Both the position numbers and the translations under genes were made by a program. DNA of 64,000 nt. It comes from Dryococelus australis (Eukaryota > Arthropoda > Insecta > Phasmatodea > Phasmatidae). Positions 46,850 to 58,830 of the stretch are shown in pieces. The DNA is taken from contig CM057009.1 of the NCBI GenBank assembly GCA_029891345.1, positions 228,123,620 to 228,187,619 on the forward strand. Reading direction: 5' to 3'. Under the pieces are notes generated by a model. It worked only from the letters and a program-made list of their open reading frames with translations, did no database searches and was not told where the DNA came from. The number at the start of each line of letters is the position of its first letter. Position 1 is the stretch's first letter.

Positions 46850-49360
46850 TAATGTATCTACATTATCATCTTTTTCTTTCAAAATCATGCATTTGTCGTA
46901 GTTAAAATTAAATTATTTTGCCATAAATGTATCCACCAAAATTTTTGTTTTCTTTTCCCTTGTAATCATATTGTTATTTTTAACCACTTTTTTTCTCAGC
47001 TTTTGTACTAATACATTCATCAATTAAATATTCATTTGTAAATCATTTTCGTAATTTAAAGTGAATCCTTTAATTTTTGTAATTTTTTTCCCAAAAGAGT
47101 TTCATAATCATACGTATTTGGACCAGTACTTATCCGAGTTATACCATAATCATTTTATCCAAATTCATCAGTCCATTCACCAAGCATACACCCAGTTTCA
47201 TCATAATTTTTTCCATCGTCAATCTAAACTATGCTGTCATGTTTCACAATATACTACTTTATCACTTAATTTATCTAACATTTCATATAAACGTAATCTA
47301 GCATTATTTACTTATATTTTAGTATCTAAAAACAATCCATACCAATGATCAGCATCAGTAATATATTCTGTTTGTGTTAAATTTGACCTTTGTCCAAATT
47401 TTCCCCAATGTGAATTTAAACAATTTTTGGCAACAACATTCTTCCCTAGATTTGCTAAAGTATTTTTCAATATCTATACATATGTTGTTCATTTTTAATA
47501 ACACGAATATATTCTTCATTTGATATATAATCGTCTTCCCAAGAACAAGTTTCCAATTTTGTTCTCATAAATGTTTTAATATAATCTCTGAACATCTTAT
47601 TACTTTTTTTTAAAATGCCAAACTTCATAAATTTTAAGTAATTTGTCAACTTTTTCGATGGCTTTATTTAATTCTAATATAGTCCTTGTTCCATTTATTG
47701 CTCTTTCTTTATAACTATGTTTCCAGTCTCCTTTGTTCTCTACAACAGATTTTGAACATAAAGTAAACAATTTGACCAAGTCAAACCAATTTTGTTTGTA
47801 ATTTTTAGGGTTAAATATTTTAATGGAATGAACAACTGGATGAAGATTATAAAACATCACTGTTTAATATATAAACTACATATATCTATATATCTTCATT
47901 TTTTCCCTAAAAATGTTTAATTTTGTAGCATTTGTTCTACCTCCAAAAAATGCATCTCTTGGTTGTAAATGTTCTGTTACATTTTTAGTTTTTTTCTAAA
48001 TTACATTGATAAAATAATTTAATTATAAAACAAGTATCCATACCACCAAAAAATTCACTCCTTTTTATTTATTAAATGGTGTTCAAGCTGCCCTTCCGGC
48101 ACAAGTAGTTGCCTCCCAGTATTCACAATGTGTGTATGATTGGTGCAAACCACTTTTGAAAGACAGTGACATGGCCAGAATTAATTTATTGCACGTCAAA
48201 GGTCAAGGTAATTGTCAATGACATCCAAGATGGCGGACGGTGACGTACCAAGTTGGCAGAGGCCGAAACCTGCAATCCTATGCTCGATGCCCTTATGCCT
48301 GAACATACATTTCCCTACACTACTTAGATACATCATCGTGATTAGAAAAACATTCTTTTCCAAAACAATATCTATTACATTTTTGGCATTATATTCTATT
48401 ACGATCTTCACTTTCCCAAACTTTTTCGTGTTGTGGTTTTTTGCACACACATATGTTTTTATTATTTTCCTTACTTTCGTGTTAATATTTATTATTGTAT
48501 GGTTTATCACAATTTTTACAATAATAAATACTATCTGAAAATGGTTTCATATATTAATGACATCGTAGTTGTATGTCGTGTAATTATAAAAATTAACATT
48601 TGTTGTTTTTTTTTGTTCCAGAATGTATAATTAATTTGAAATATGCAGCTGAAACAAATTAAATTTGGATGTTCAGGTAATTTTCTGCATCCATAATATC
48701 TTCCATACTAAAATCAATTTCACAACTTTTTCGCATTATTTTGCAAAGTACACGAGCCATTTCTCCTTGTCTTTTTCTTCTTTCTCTGATGTATTTAACT
48801 TCGTATTTCGTTAATTCTCTATCCAAAATGATATTAGTTTTGTATGTTAAACGTGTAATTATTGCTCTGGGGCCACATAAGTTATCATCATTGTTAATTT
48901 TATTAATACATTATTGTGCTTTTATATCTTATGCTAAATTAGCAACTTTTTTTTACATCTTGCACCATTTCCACTGGGTACTTTGTAAACATAAATAACG
49001 GATGCATTTTCATTTACGTCTACATTTTCATTCGATATAATTATTCTTTCACTTCGATTAAGTAAATTTTCGGCATTTAGAATGTTATTTCTTGCAGCCG
49101 AAATTGTATGGTGATTATTCTGGTTAGTTGCATATATTCTCATTTGATCTCCTTGCTTTTAACAAGTAGTTTTTTTTTTTTTTTTACATATATCGCTGTT
49201 GCGTGAACATCATTTCGAACATAATTAATTTTTTCTTTAGAATTGCCTTGTAAATTTGTTTTGCGAATGCCATATATTGTTTGCCGAAAGTTAGAGTTTT
49301 CAATTAAATTACGACTAAATTCACGAATTTCAAATGGATTCCTCCTTTCCACGCGCTCAT
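46850..49360 (-). pseudogene. protein-primed DNA polymerase B (PolB), degenerate
   Basis: N-terminal remnants come first: SERIIISNENVDVNENASVI and VYKVPSGNGARCKKK (about 48950-49060). A zinc-binding segment follows, with YYCKNCDKPYNNK then CQKCNRYCFGKECFSNHDD (48325-48530). After the inserted GGTCA-rich repeat come palm motifs: LQPRDAFFGGRTNATKLN, motif A YIDICSLYI (near 47885), KAIEKVDKLLKIYEVWHF, SHWGKFGQRSNLTQTEY and GEWTDEL. In motif C a YCET run is followed one frame over by DSIV, so the catalytic box is broken. The 3'-5' exonuclease domain expected between zinc region and palm is absent. Many stops are present. The family copies linear genomes from a terminal protein primer. Confidence 0.88.
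48062..48322 (+). repeat. GGTCA-rich repeat in PolB, copy 2
   Basis: A short segment of balanced composition interrupts AT-rich PolB sequence. Its 3' 125 bp match 43095-43228 (tgacatccaagatggcgg, cgatgcccttatgcctgaa). 'gtcaaaggtcaaggta' precedes. PolB coding resumes directly at 48323. Its left 130 bp are not matched in copy 1. Confidence 0.75.
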
Positions 49361-49760
49361 TGAATAATATCTTTTTATAAGGAAAAATTTAACCTAAACT
49401 TTTTTTCTTTTTTAATTCCGGGTTTTGAAACAATTAAATTTTGGTTACTTTTATTATATTGTTTTACAGATATCTAATTAGAAAAAGGAAACTTTTTACA
49501 AATGTTTTTAAGCATTCTATATTTTATATTGTAATTTGAAAAGGGTAAATTTGCAAAGTTTCTTTCCCTTTGTTGATTTATAATAAATGGTATCATAGCT
49601 GTAATTAAAGCAGCTTTCCGTTAATTGTACCAATATTTAATTTTAAAATCTCTACATATAATTCTCAAATCCCCCACTTCCCTATTGTTCAAACCAACTG
49701 TTAGATTTTTCGATGACTTTTTAACTGTGTTTGTGAGGGAAAAAATGTATAATTAAAATG

Positions 49761-49763
<3 letters not shown>

Positions 49764-49824
<61 letters not shown>
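49764..49824 (+). repeat. (AT)n microsatellite
   Basis: About thirty AT dinucleotides lie in non-coding Polinton sequence between PolB and the zinc-finger ORF. Confidence 0.98.
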
Positions 49825-49826
<2 letters not shown>

Positions 49827-49884
49827 GGATAATGTTGAAAAAGTGCTTAAAATATTGGAAACCGTATTTAACTTCTTGTTATGA

Positions 49885-50250
49885 CTATATTACTTAATAT
49901 ATTCATTAAAACATTTTGTACATATGGTTAAATATTTGTCCTCAGTATTTTTATTAGGAGAAAATAATATTATAGATTTATTATCATTACATACTTTACA
50001 TGTGCCTGTTTGATAATTATCGTGTTGATTTTCGTTTAGAATATCTAATGCTGTATTATGTGATTAAGTGTTTGTTATTTTTGAGAACCGATTTATAAAC
50101 ATATTGTCCACATTCACACATTACTTTCACTTTGTTTAACTCATAACGACTGCAAGCATATTCGATACAACATTTTTTACAGATTTTAAAATGATTATCT
50201 TTTGTGTGTTTGGTGATGGAAAACTTTCGATGTTTAATACTTCGCCACAC
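49885..50250 (-). pseudogene. small Polinton zinc-finger ORF
   Basis: The minus-strand frame shows FKICKKCCIEYACSRYE, then VKVMCECGQYVYKSVLKNNK. After a stop it gives GTCKVCNDNKSI and LTICTKCFNEYIK. CxxC pairs are thus spaced as in two or three zinc ribbons. Short ORFs with 'CECG....K....H' words are common in Polintons and are probably nucleic-acid binding. The role is unknown. Only the first 64 residues are uninterrupted. Confidence 0.45.
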
Positions 50251-50514
50251 TTTTACATTGCTATTCTTGATATTCCATTTTATATGATTGCAACATTTCC
50301 TCTTTGTTCAATAAAGAAAAAATTTACAAAGAGAAGAGAAACAAAAAAAAAAAATCTTTTCTTATATATTAATTAAATTTGTACTCAAATTTGCGGGCGG
50401 GGAAATTTTTCCCCGCCTGGAATATTATGTAAAAACCTAAATTATAATCAGGCACCAACATATTTCTTTTTTTCCCTTTATAAATTATCTCTTTTTTAAA
50501 TAAACAAAATAGGA

Positions 50515-50745
50515 ATCGCTGCTCAACAAGTTTAACAATTCATTCGAATCGACTAAACTACAAGACCTTAAAAAAAATAAAAAGTACGTTCCTACAGATA
50601 TTCAAATTTATGAATCTAAGTATGGCAAAAATATTAGTTTTATTCTTGATTCAAAGTATAAACGTACATGGCCTGATCGATGTATAAATATATATGATGA
50701 AAATGAATAAAAATTACTAAATAATTTTCCAGTCTTTTTTAACAT
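50515..50745 (+). pseudogene. small conserved Polinton ORF near right end
   Basis: The plus frame reads KLQDLKKNKKYVPTDIQIYE, then SKYGKNISFILDSKYKRTWP, with a stop after YDENE. The pattern 'L....KY.......I.TKYG..I...L' followed by 'LP.R' is a recurrent short animal Polinton ORF with an OB-fold-like look. I cannot name a function. It runs toward the right inverted repeat and is the last gene of the element. Confidence 0.45.
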
Positions 50746-50864
50746 ATAAAGAAATTAAATAAATGAAAATGGAAAAACTATGCATTATTTAGTATTATCT
50801 AAATGTTAATAAATTCTATTGATTTGAATATATAACAATGATCTTTTTTTAATATTTCACTCGT

Positions 50865-51180
50865 TTTTAGCTTATTTTACTTTATTTTGGTTTAAATTTG
50901 CTTTATTATTACTATTATTATGAATTATATTTGGGTTCACTTATCGTGCAGGACTTTTTTTGGGTTGAAATTTGAAGAAAAAAGCTTGATTTTGGAGGAA
51001 AAAACTTTAAATTCGAAGAAAAAAGCTTGAAATTATTGAAAAATCATAGTATATCACGGGGAAAAAAATGAAAATCATGGCATTTATGTTCTAAATTGTT
51101 TCGAAATTCGAGAAAAAAGGTTGAAATAATTAAAAAAAAAACATAGTAAATTACCAAAAAACACTAACAAAGAAAGGAAT
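50865..51180 (-). repeat. Polinton terminal inverted repeat, right
   Basis: This is the reverse complement partner of 36890-37330. Inner anchors are gcaaatttaaacca and tcctgcacga, and the outer anchor is gtaatttactatg. It lacks the 130-bp internal duplication of the left copy. Confidence 0.9.
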
Positions 51181-51189
51181 ATATGGCGA

Positions 51190-52770
51190 AAAATGGATTG
51201 TGTTCAACTTACCCATATACTACTGCTACCTCGCTGTCACTGTTGTCATCCTGCTGTGGAGGGCACAGAGTTCGCATTCGGGCGTCGCCGAAAACGAAAA
51301 TTATCGGCCTTGGTGTCTGCAACTTGTGGCGTCTCCTCGGCGTCACGACGCAACCGTCTGGTCCCTCACCTGCCGAAGATCATCGGTCACAGGCGGCCAA
51401 TGTGGTTTGTCTCGCTGGACGGGAGGGGAAACATCCACTGACAATTCCTATTCGTTCTCCACGTGGTTTCCTTTGGTTTTCCTCGCTGGATCCTCTGTGG
51501 GCGTCTCGGCACTAGGTGTTGCAGCTGCATGGACTTCCAGAATTCCCGCATGTGTTCCGTTTTCAGACGTGGGCATGACATCAGGTAGTACTCCATCTTC
51601 ACTCGTGTCTGCTCCCGCGTCTGGTAGTGGCGTCTCGGCGCCGGGCTTCGGACGATGGCGACTGCAAGCCTAAGTGCTTCCCGGTGAAAGATTACCGAAC
51701 GGCGCCTGCCCAGGCGTATTTTGTAGCTGCTCTCGCCTTGCTGGCTGACGACTTCATGTGGCCCGCTCCATTTTTCCGCAAATCCTGCAGGAAGGCCCTG
51801 CTGCCCAGCTGACTACGAATGTGTCCTCGCATAAATCAGCTAGGCGGATTGTAAACAGGGTGGTGGGCGGGTAATATCCGGTGCCCACTGCGAGACATAG
51901 CGGCGTTGGCTTTTGTGCGCTTCTCTCACCTCCGTCTCTCTCCGTCATTCTCGACTCTCCTCCTCTTCCTCTGTCCTGTTACTCTCTCGCACCCTGTCGG
52001 CAAATTCCCCGGAAAGGGGGAGGTCACTGCCTTGAAGCAGCTGGGCCAGTGTTTTCCCTGTCACTTGGTTTGTGCGTGTCCGCAGCATAAAGAGGGCTGT
52101 GGGCAGACGCTAATCCCACGAGGCGTGATTTTCCCCCATACGCATGCACAACGGTGACTTGATATCTTGGTTGTGTCTTTCTGTTGGATTGGCCCCTGGG
52201 TGGTAAATCACCATGGTGTGGTGTTGCACGCTCCATCTTGTGCAGAGCTCGTGCCACACACGACCGGTAAATTGGGTGCCGTTATCGCTAAGTATTGTTC
52301 GAAGAACTCATTCTGCATTATCATGCCAATACAATGTACTAGTGCGCTGGAGATAGGGTATGCTTCCATCTACCTCGAAAGCAGATCTATTATAGACAGA
52401 GTGAATCGTTTCGCCATTTGCGTCCTGGGGTAAGGGCCCATCAAGTCTAATGTAATTGTCTTAAATAGATCCTTCGGCTCGCATGGTTGTTTTTGCTTAA
52501 TGCTGTCCCCGCATTGGCTCATAAAGCGGTTACAGGTAATGAACTGTCGCACGAAAGTTCTTACATGTACTACCATTCCCGGTCAGTAGAAATATTTCAA
52601 AACATTTATTTTCGTCACTGCCATACCCGGGTGTTCGAAAATGTGATTCGCATGCGCATAATGCAACACACTATCGCAGGAAGTCGCTGGCAAGTAAGTT
52701 CTCCACGTGTCGCTCTCCGCGCTTGCACGTGATTCTACACAGTCATTCACTACTTGTCGTGGTTCCACAC
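51190..52770 (-). pseudogene. second Gypsy element: integrase remnant
   Basis: On the minus strand the order is an HHCC-type zinc segment (HANHIFEHPGMAV, then TCNRFMSQC), LDLMGPYPRTQ with the first catalytic Asp, DNGTQF with the second, and GANPTERHN with the Glu. There are 34 residues between the last two, against about 35 usual. Then comes LFTIRLADLCEDTFVVS, in the region of the C-terminal beta domain, with an Arg/Pro-rich tail down to about 51400. Stops and frameshifts separate these blocks. It is more G+C-rich than the Polinton. It differs from the 2690-5466 element, which lacks an integrase core. The long plus-strand ORFs at 51200-51673 and 51906-52157 are its shadows. Confidence 0.85.
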
Positions 52771-52936
52771 TCTGCTGCCCACATTCCTCTTTCCATTTAC
52801 TTGGTGTGGGGTAGGTCCTCTATTCGTGGACGACTCCAACTCTAAGTGAGTCCAGCCAGCATCGGTGCGGTTGGCAGCCCTTACAGGTTGGTGCTCTGTA
52901 CTGACGTATCGGCTGGCGTGTTTACTTGCGACACAG

Positions 52937-53017
52937 GTGTAGGTGGTTGGCGATGAGATGTCTTGGCGGGTTCTACCAGACGTGGTGAACGGTCTAGGGG
53001 TCAGAAACGTGGCACAC
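52937..53017 (+). repeat. 82-bp direct repeat, right copy
   Basis: This is the partner of 36722-36804. Its end 'aaacgtggcaca' merges into the satellite word 'tggcaca', so satellite block G begins at a point of microhomology. Confidence 0.85.
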
Positions 53018-56000
53018 GTGTGTATATTGCACTCTGCGACATTGACAGAAAGGTGCAGTATACACGTGCGCTAGGTAATCGGCGCAAATTTCGCAGAGAA
53101 AGGATGACAGAGCTGTTTATATAGCTTTCGGCGAACATGACTCATGGGAAACGTCGTTCTCAGTGAAAATGTCGCATGGAGTGGTATGCACAACAGATTA
53201 TATAGCACTCGGTGAGACTGACACAGCGTTGCAGATGACACACAATGAGTTATGTACTCGAAACAAATGTCGGGTTTTGAGTATGGCACATATGTGCATA
53301 TGCCTCACAGTGAGACTGACACAAAGGTGCAGTTGACACATGGTGAGCTTAGATCTCTGATCAAATGTCGCGTAGAAAATATAGCATAGTGGTGTATATG
53401 GCACCCGGTGACACCGACACGGCTTTAAGTTGACACTTGGTGAGCATAATACTCGGAGCAAATATCACGCATTGAGAATGGCACAACTATGTATATGTCA
53501 CTCGGTAAGACTGTTACAGAGTTGTTGTTGACACTCGGTGCAATTCGAAATCGGAGCGAATGTCATGCTGAGTGTTTTGTGTACCTGCGTATGTGATATT
53601 CGGCCACACATACACAGAGGTGCATTGGACACACACTGAGCTTTTTACTTGGAGCAAATATAATGCTGTGAGAATGGCCCAGCTTTTAATTTGGCACTCA
53701 GCGTACATTACACATTGGTGTAGTTGAAACATGGTGAGTGTGGTACTCAGAGCAAATGTCCCACAAATAGAAAAGCACACCAGTGTAAATGGCACTTATT
53801 GAGACTTACACAGAGGTGTAGTTGAAACACAGTAAGTTTCCTACTCGGAGCGATTGTCTCGTGGAGATTAACCACAGCGCTTTTATATGGCACTCGGCGA
53901 GACCAACCCAAAAATACAGTTGACACTCTCTAAGCTTGTACTCGGAGCAAATGTCTTGTGGTGAGGATGTCACACCTGTGTTTATGGCATTCGATAAGAC
54001 TGACACAGCGGTGCAGTTCACACATGGTGAGCTTGGTTCTTGTAACAAATATCGGGTGGTTGGAGAGGATGGAACATCAGTGTATATGCCACTCGGCGAG
54101 ACTTACACAGAGGTGCAGTTGACACATTCTGAGATTTTGTACATGGATAGTATTGCACAGCTGTGTACATGGCACTCGACGACAATGACACAGGTCATCA
54201 GTTGACACATTCTGAGCTATTGTACATGGATAGTATTGCGCATCTGTATATATGGCACTCGGCGACACTGACACAGAGGATCAGTTGACACACGGTGAGC
54301 TTGGTACTCAGAGCAAATTTCGCGCAGAGAGAATGTAACAGTGATGTATAAGACACTCGGCATGACTTACACAGAGGTGCAGTTGACACATGGTGAGCTT
54401 GGTACTCGGAGCTAATATAGCATGGAGATGATGGTACAGCAGTGTAGAAGGCACTTGGCAAGACTGACAAAGTATTTCATTTTATACATGTAAAAACCAT
54501 ATATTCAGAGCGAATGTCGCACAGAGAGGATAGTACAACAGTGTATATGGCATATGGCGATAAAATAACAAATGTGCAGCTGACACTTTGTGAGCTTGGA
54601 ACTCAGAGAAAATGTCACACATTTTGTACGGCACAATTATGTATATGTCGCTCGTTAAGATTGTTGCAGAAGGGTGGTTGACAATCGGTGCGCTTGGAAC
54701 TAGAAGCAAATACCGTGCAGAATGTTTGGCGCAGCTGTGTGTATGGCAACCGGAGACACTGACTCAGAGGTGCTTTGAACACACGTGAGTCTGGTACTCC
54801 TAGCAAGTTAAGCACAGAAAGTATGGCAGAGCTGTACATATGGCATTCGGCGAGACCGACACAGAATTACTGTTGACACTCTGTAAGCTTGATTTCGGAG
54901 GAAATTTCGCACAGAGTGTATGACTTCGTGGTGTATATGGCACTCATCAAGACTTACAAATAGTTGCAGTAGACACAATGTGAGCTTGGAAAAAAGATCA
55001 AATGTTACATGGAGAGGATGGCAGAAATGTGTAAATGGCACTTGGCTAGAATGACACTGAGGTGAATTTATTACACGTTGAACTTGGTACTCGGAGAAAA
55101 TATCTCATGGAGGATGGCACAGTAGTATATATCGAACTCGGTGAGACTGACACAGCGGTGCAGTAGGCACACTGTGAGCTTGGTACTTGGAGCAAATTAT
55201 GTCGCATGGAGAAGCTGGAACAGTGGTGTATACGGGACTTGTTGAGACTGACAAAGAGTTTCAGTTGACATACTGTGAGCTTGGTATTCAGAGAATAATT
55301 CACTCATAGAGGATAAAACAGCAGAGTACATGGCACCCGGTGAGACTACACAGATGGGTAGTTTTCACTCGATGAGATTGGTACTTAGGTGCAAATGTCG
55401 TGCAGAGATGAAGGAATGGCGGTGTATATGACACTCGGCAAAACTGACATAATGGTGCACTTGGCACTCTGTGAGCTTGGAATACGGAGCAAAAGTCGTG
55501 CTAAGAAAATGGCATAGCCTTGTATATTTCACTCGGCGAGACTGACAAAGGATGCTTTTAACACACCGTGAGTTTGGTACTCGGAGCAAAGTTCGCATGT
55601 AGAGAATGGCGCAGCGGTGTATATGGCACTCTGCGAGACTGACAACGAGTTGCGGTTGACACACGGTGAGTTTGGTACTAAGATAAAATATTGCAAGGAG
55701 AAGATGGCAAAGATGTAGATATGGTACTCGGCTAGCAAGGCACTGAGGTGAATTTTACACACTGTGAACTTGGTGTTCGGAAAAAATATCTCATGGATAG
55801 GATGGCACAGTAGTGTATATGGAACTCGGTGAGACTGACACAGCGATACAGTTGACACTCGGTTAGCTTGGTACTCGGAGCAAATGTAGCGCAGAGAGTA
55901 TGGCGCAGCGGTTGTTATGGCACTCGGCGAGACTGACATAGAGGTGCAGTTGACACATGCTGAGCTTGGTTCTCGGCGCATATATCACGTGTAGAAGATT

Positions 56001-57143
56001 GCATAGCTGTGTATATGACATCCGGCGAGACTGTCACAAAGATCCTGTTAACACAAGGTGTGCTTGGTACTCGGAGCAAATGTTGAAAAGGGAGGTTGGA
56101 ACAGTGGCGTATTAGACATTCAGCAAGACTGACAAAGTATTTCTGTTGACACATGGTGAGTTCTCTATTCGGAGCGAATGTCGGTCGTAAAGGATGGCAC
56201 AGCTGTGTATATGGCACAAGGCGAGATTATCACACATGTGCAGTTGACACATGGTGACCTTGGTACTCGGAGATTATGTTGCGTGGAGTGTATTGCGAAG
56301 ATGTGTATATGACACTAGGCGAGACTGACATATAAGTGCAGTTGTCCATGGGTGAGCTTGCTACATGGAGCAATTGTCACCCAGATAATATGGTACAGTG
56401 ACGTATATGCATTTTGGCGAGACTGACACAGAGGTGTAGTTGGGAAGTCATGACCTTGGCACTCGGAGCAAGTGCCTCGCAGAGAAGATGGCACAGTTGT
56501 GTATATGGCACTCGTCGAGACTGAAACAATGGCGAAGTTGACACATGGCGATCTTGGTACTCTGAGCATATGTCACTCGGAGAGGATTGTACAGCTATGT
56601 TTGTAACATCGGGTAGACTAGCACATAAGGGTAGTTGATAAAGTGCGAGGTTGTTACTCAGGTTAAATGTCGCGCAATGAGTATGGCACAGCGGCGTATA
56701 TGACTCTCGGCGAAACTTACATAGAGATGCAGTTGACACACCGTAAGCTTGCTACTTGGAGCAAATGTCACGCAGAGAGTATGGCACAGCGGTGTTTATG
56801 GCACTCGGCGAGACTGACATAGAGGTGCAGTTGACACATGCTGAGCCTGGTACTTGGAGCATATATCGCGTATGGAGATTGGCACAGCTGTGTATATGGC
56901 ACCCGGCGTGACTGTCACAAATAGGCTGTTGACACAATGTTTGCTTGGTACTCGGAGCAAATGTCGCGCGGAAAAATAGCACAGGTGTGTACATGGTATA
57001 CGGCGAGTCAGGCACAGCAGTGCAGTTGATACATGGAGAATTTGGTTCTATGTGAAAATGTCGAATGGAGAGGTTGTCACGTCATATTACATAGCACTCG
57101 GCGAGATTGACCCAGCGGTGCAGATGACACACTGTGAGATATT
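53011..57143 (+). repeat. 98-bp satellite, block G
   Basis: About 42 diverged units in one orientation. Recurrent multi-unit variants are shared with block H, for example 'gtcgaaaagggaggttgg' followed by 'aagtattt' and 'gagttctctattcgg' at 56085 and 59605. The block ends at 'gacacactgtgagat' in a unit type that also lies at other array edges. Confidence 0.96.
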
Positions 57144-58595
57144 GTGCCGTATTGGCACGTCTCCTTAATTTACATTCGCCACTTCTAATTTAAAAAGTCA
57201 ATATTTTTTTATGCAACACTGAGCATTTTATAGTATGTCCTTGTGAGTTTGATATAAGCGACTATTTAATTTTATACGTTGTCTCTGAGATTAACTAAAA
57301 TTGAGCTATTTGCATATTTAAATATGAAATATTTTGAATAGTTATTGAAATGGTGAATTTTGTAATTACTATGATCCTTGACAATTAACTTAATTTTTAT
57401 CAGCTTCGAGTATAGGATTTCATATTCACTTTGTCTTGATTGCGAGAAATTTTATGCAGCAATGAATATTTTATTATATTTTTCTTAATCATTTGATTAT
57501 ATTTAATATTCTGATTATTGCAGTAATTAAATGTCGTATGCTTATTCGGAATAATCTGAGTCATAATTTATATATAAAGTCAATTTGTCCGGTAAATAAT
57601 TATTTTATTTTCAGTTTGAAGCAAATTAGATTTATTTAAATTTATCATGGTCTAGTGATCAGCGAAATATTCCTGTTTTCATGTTGAAAGATGTATTTTC
57701 CTATATTCAGTTTCTTTGGCTGTACAAGTTATTTATTATATATAGGTCAGAATAAATATGTATTCATTACTAATTTCCTTTTGTTGTATTTCCCTTGTGA
57801 AAGTTTCGATTCATTTTGCATTTATTTGGTACTCTGATATATCCTTCTTAAAGCTCGCTAAAACATTTTCAAGCGGCTGTTTCACCTGCTCATTCCTGGC
57901 TTGACAGGATGAACGCTGCAACGTTGACAATATATTGTATTTCACGTCCGTCGCTGTCCCCTTCCACGCTTCAGGTCCTGCAGTAGCTCTGTTCACAATG
58001 TCCTCTTGTGATCACACATTCAGTGCGTTACTTCATATAAAAAAAGTCTTTCGTTTTCGTGCTAACCACCAGCACCGCTGCTGTTTGTTCATTCTTGTAC
58101 CCCTGATGCTATCTAGCAGCGAGTCCAGAACTAATATTCTGTTCCCTTTCCACTGCTTTCGTGCGCAACCGAGAGGGATTTAACCTCACTCTTGGTCTCG
58201 ACTTGTTGCCGACATGTTGAGTTGGCGAAGTGCCGCAACCAGGATGATTTTCTTCGTGACCTAAGTCTCTGGTTAGTCGTTTTTAATATGTTAACATTCC
58301 GTAGAGTAGCAGTTTAGATGTAGTTGTGTTGTGGTGCATTCTATTTATATATTTTTCTGTTGGTATTTCGGTTCGCCACTTGATCATGTAAGGATATTTT
58401 TTTCTACCCTCCTCTGGTGAGTACCTTTTATGGTTCTTTTCGCTCCGTAGTGTGCCTTAGTAATTTCTTTTGCTCCCTATTGTGTACATTCTGTATGTTT
58501 TATTGAGGGTAGACGAGTTCCGTGATTTCCGTCTGCACAGGCTTAAATTCAGTTGCGTGACCTGCACCAACTCCGAGCATTTCTCAGCTCTACTG

Positions 58596-58638
<43 letters not shown>

Positions 58639-58830
58639 TGGTATGGTTTCTATTCAGTCCCTTTTCTTATGTTTTCAGCAGCCACTTTACTAATATGTGT
58701 TTGTGTGGTGATTTCTTTACATAAAGGGCTAACTTTATTTCTTTATAAAGTGAGTATATGTCATAATATATATTATTTGCTGTGTTAGGCCACGTCATAT
58801 TTTTTGCTTTGTAAACTAACCACTTGTTTG
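57144..58830. other. AT-rich spacer between satellite blocks G and H
   Basis: No domain or paralogous repeat is recognised within the window. The minus frame 57811-57996 and plus frame 57935-58183 lack supporting motifs. A (TA)n run lies at 58596-58634. Confidence 0.5.
58596..58634 (+). repeat. (TA)n microsatellite
   Basis: About nineteen TA dinucleotides, outside the satellite. Confidence 0.97.

Larger units (their letters stand above)
36879..51180. mobile_element. degenerate Maverick/Polinton (adintovirus-like) element
   Basis: A 14.3-kb AT-rich block is bounded by long inverted repeats and carries the Polinton hallmark set: protein-primed PolB, retrovirus-type integrase, A32-like ATPase, double-jelly-roll major capsid protein, probable minor capsid protein, PLA2-like protein and other conserved ORFs. 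The adenain-type protease was not found. All genes are broken. The outermost 30 bp of the two ends match poorly, so the exact ends are uncertain. The word atatatggc occurs just outside both ends (36838-36846 and 51178-51186) and may be a target-site trace. Two GGTCA-rich repeats interrupt the element. Confidence 0.93.

Noticed and set aside
51200-51673. 157-residue plus-strand ORF
   Set aside because: Shadow of the minus-strand Gypsy pol C terminus.
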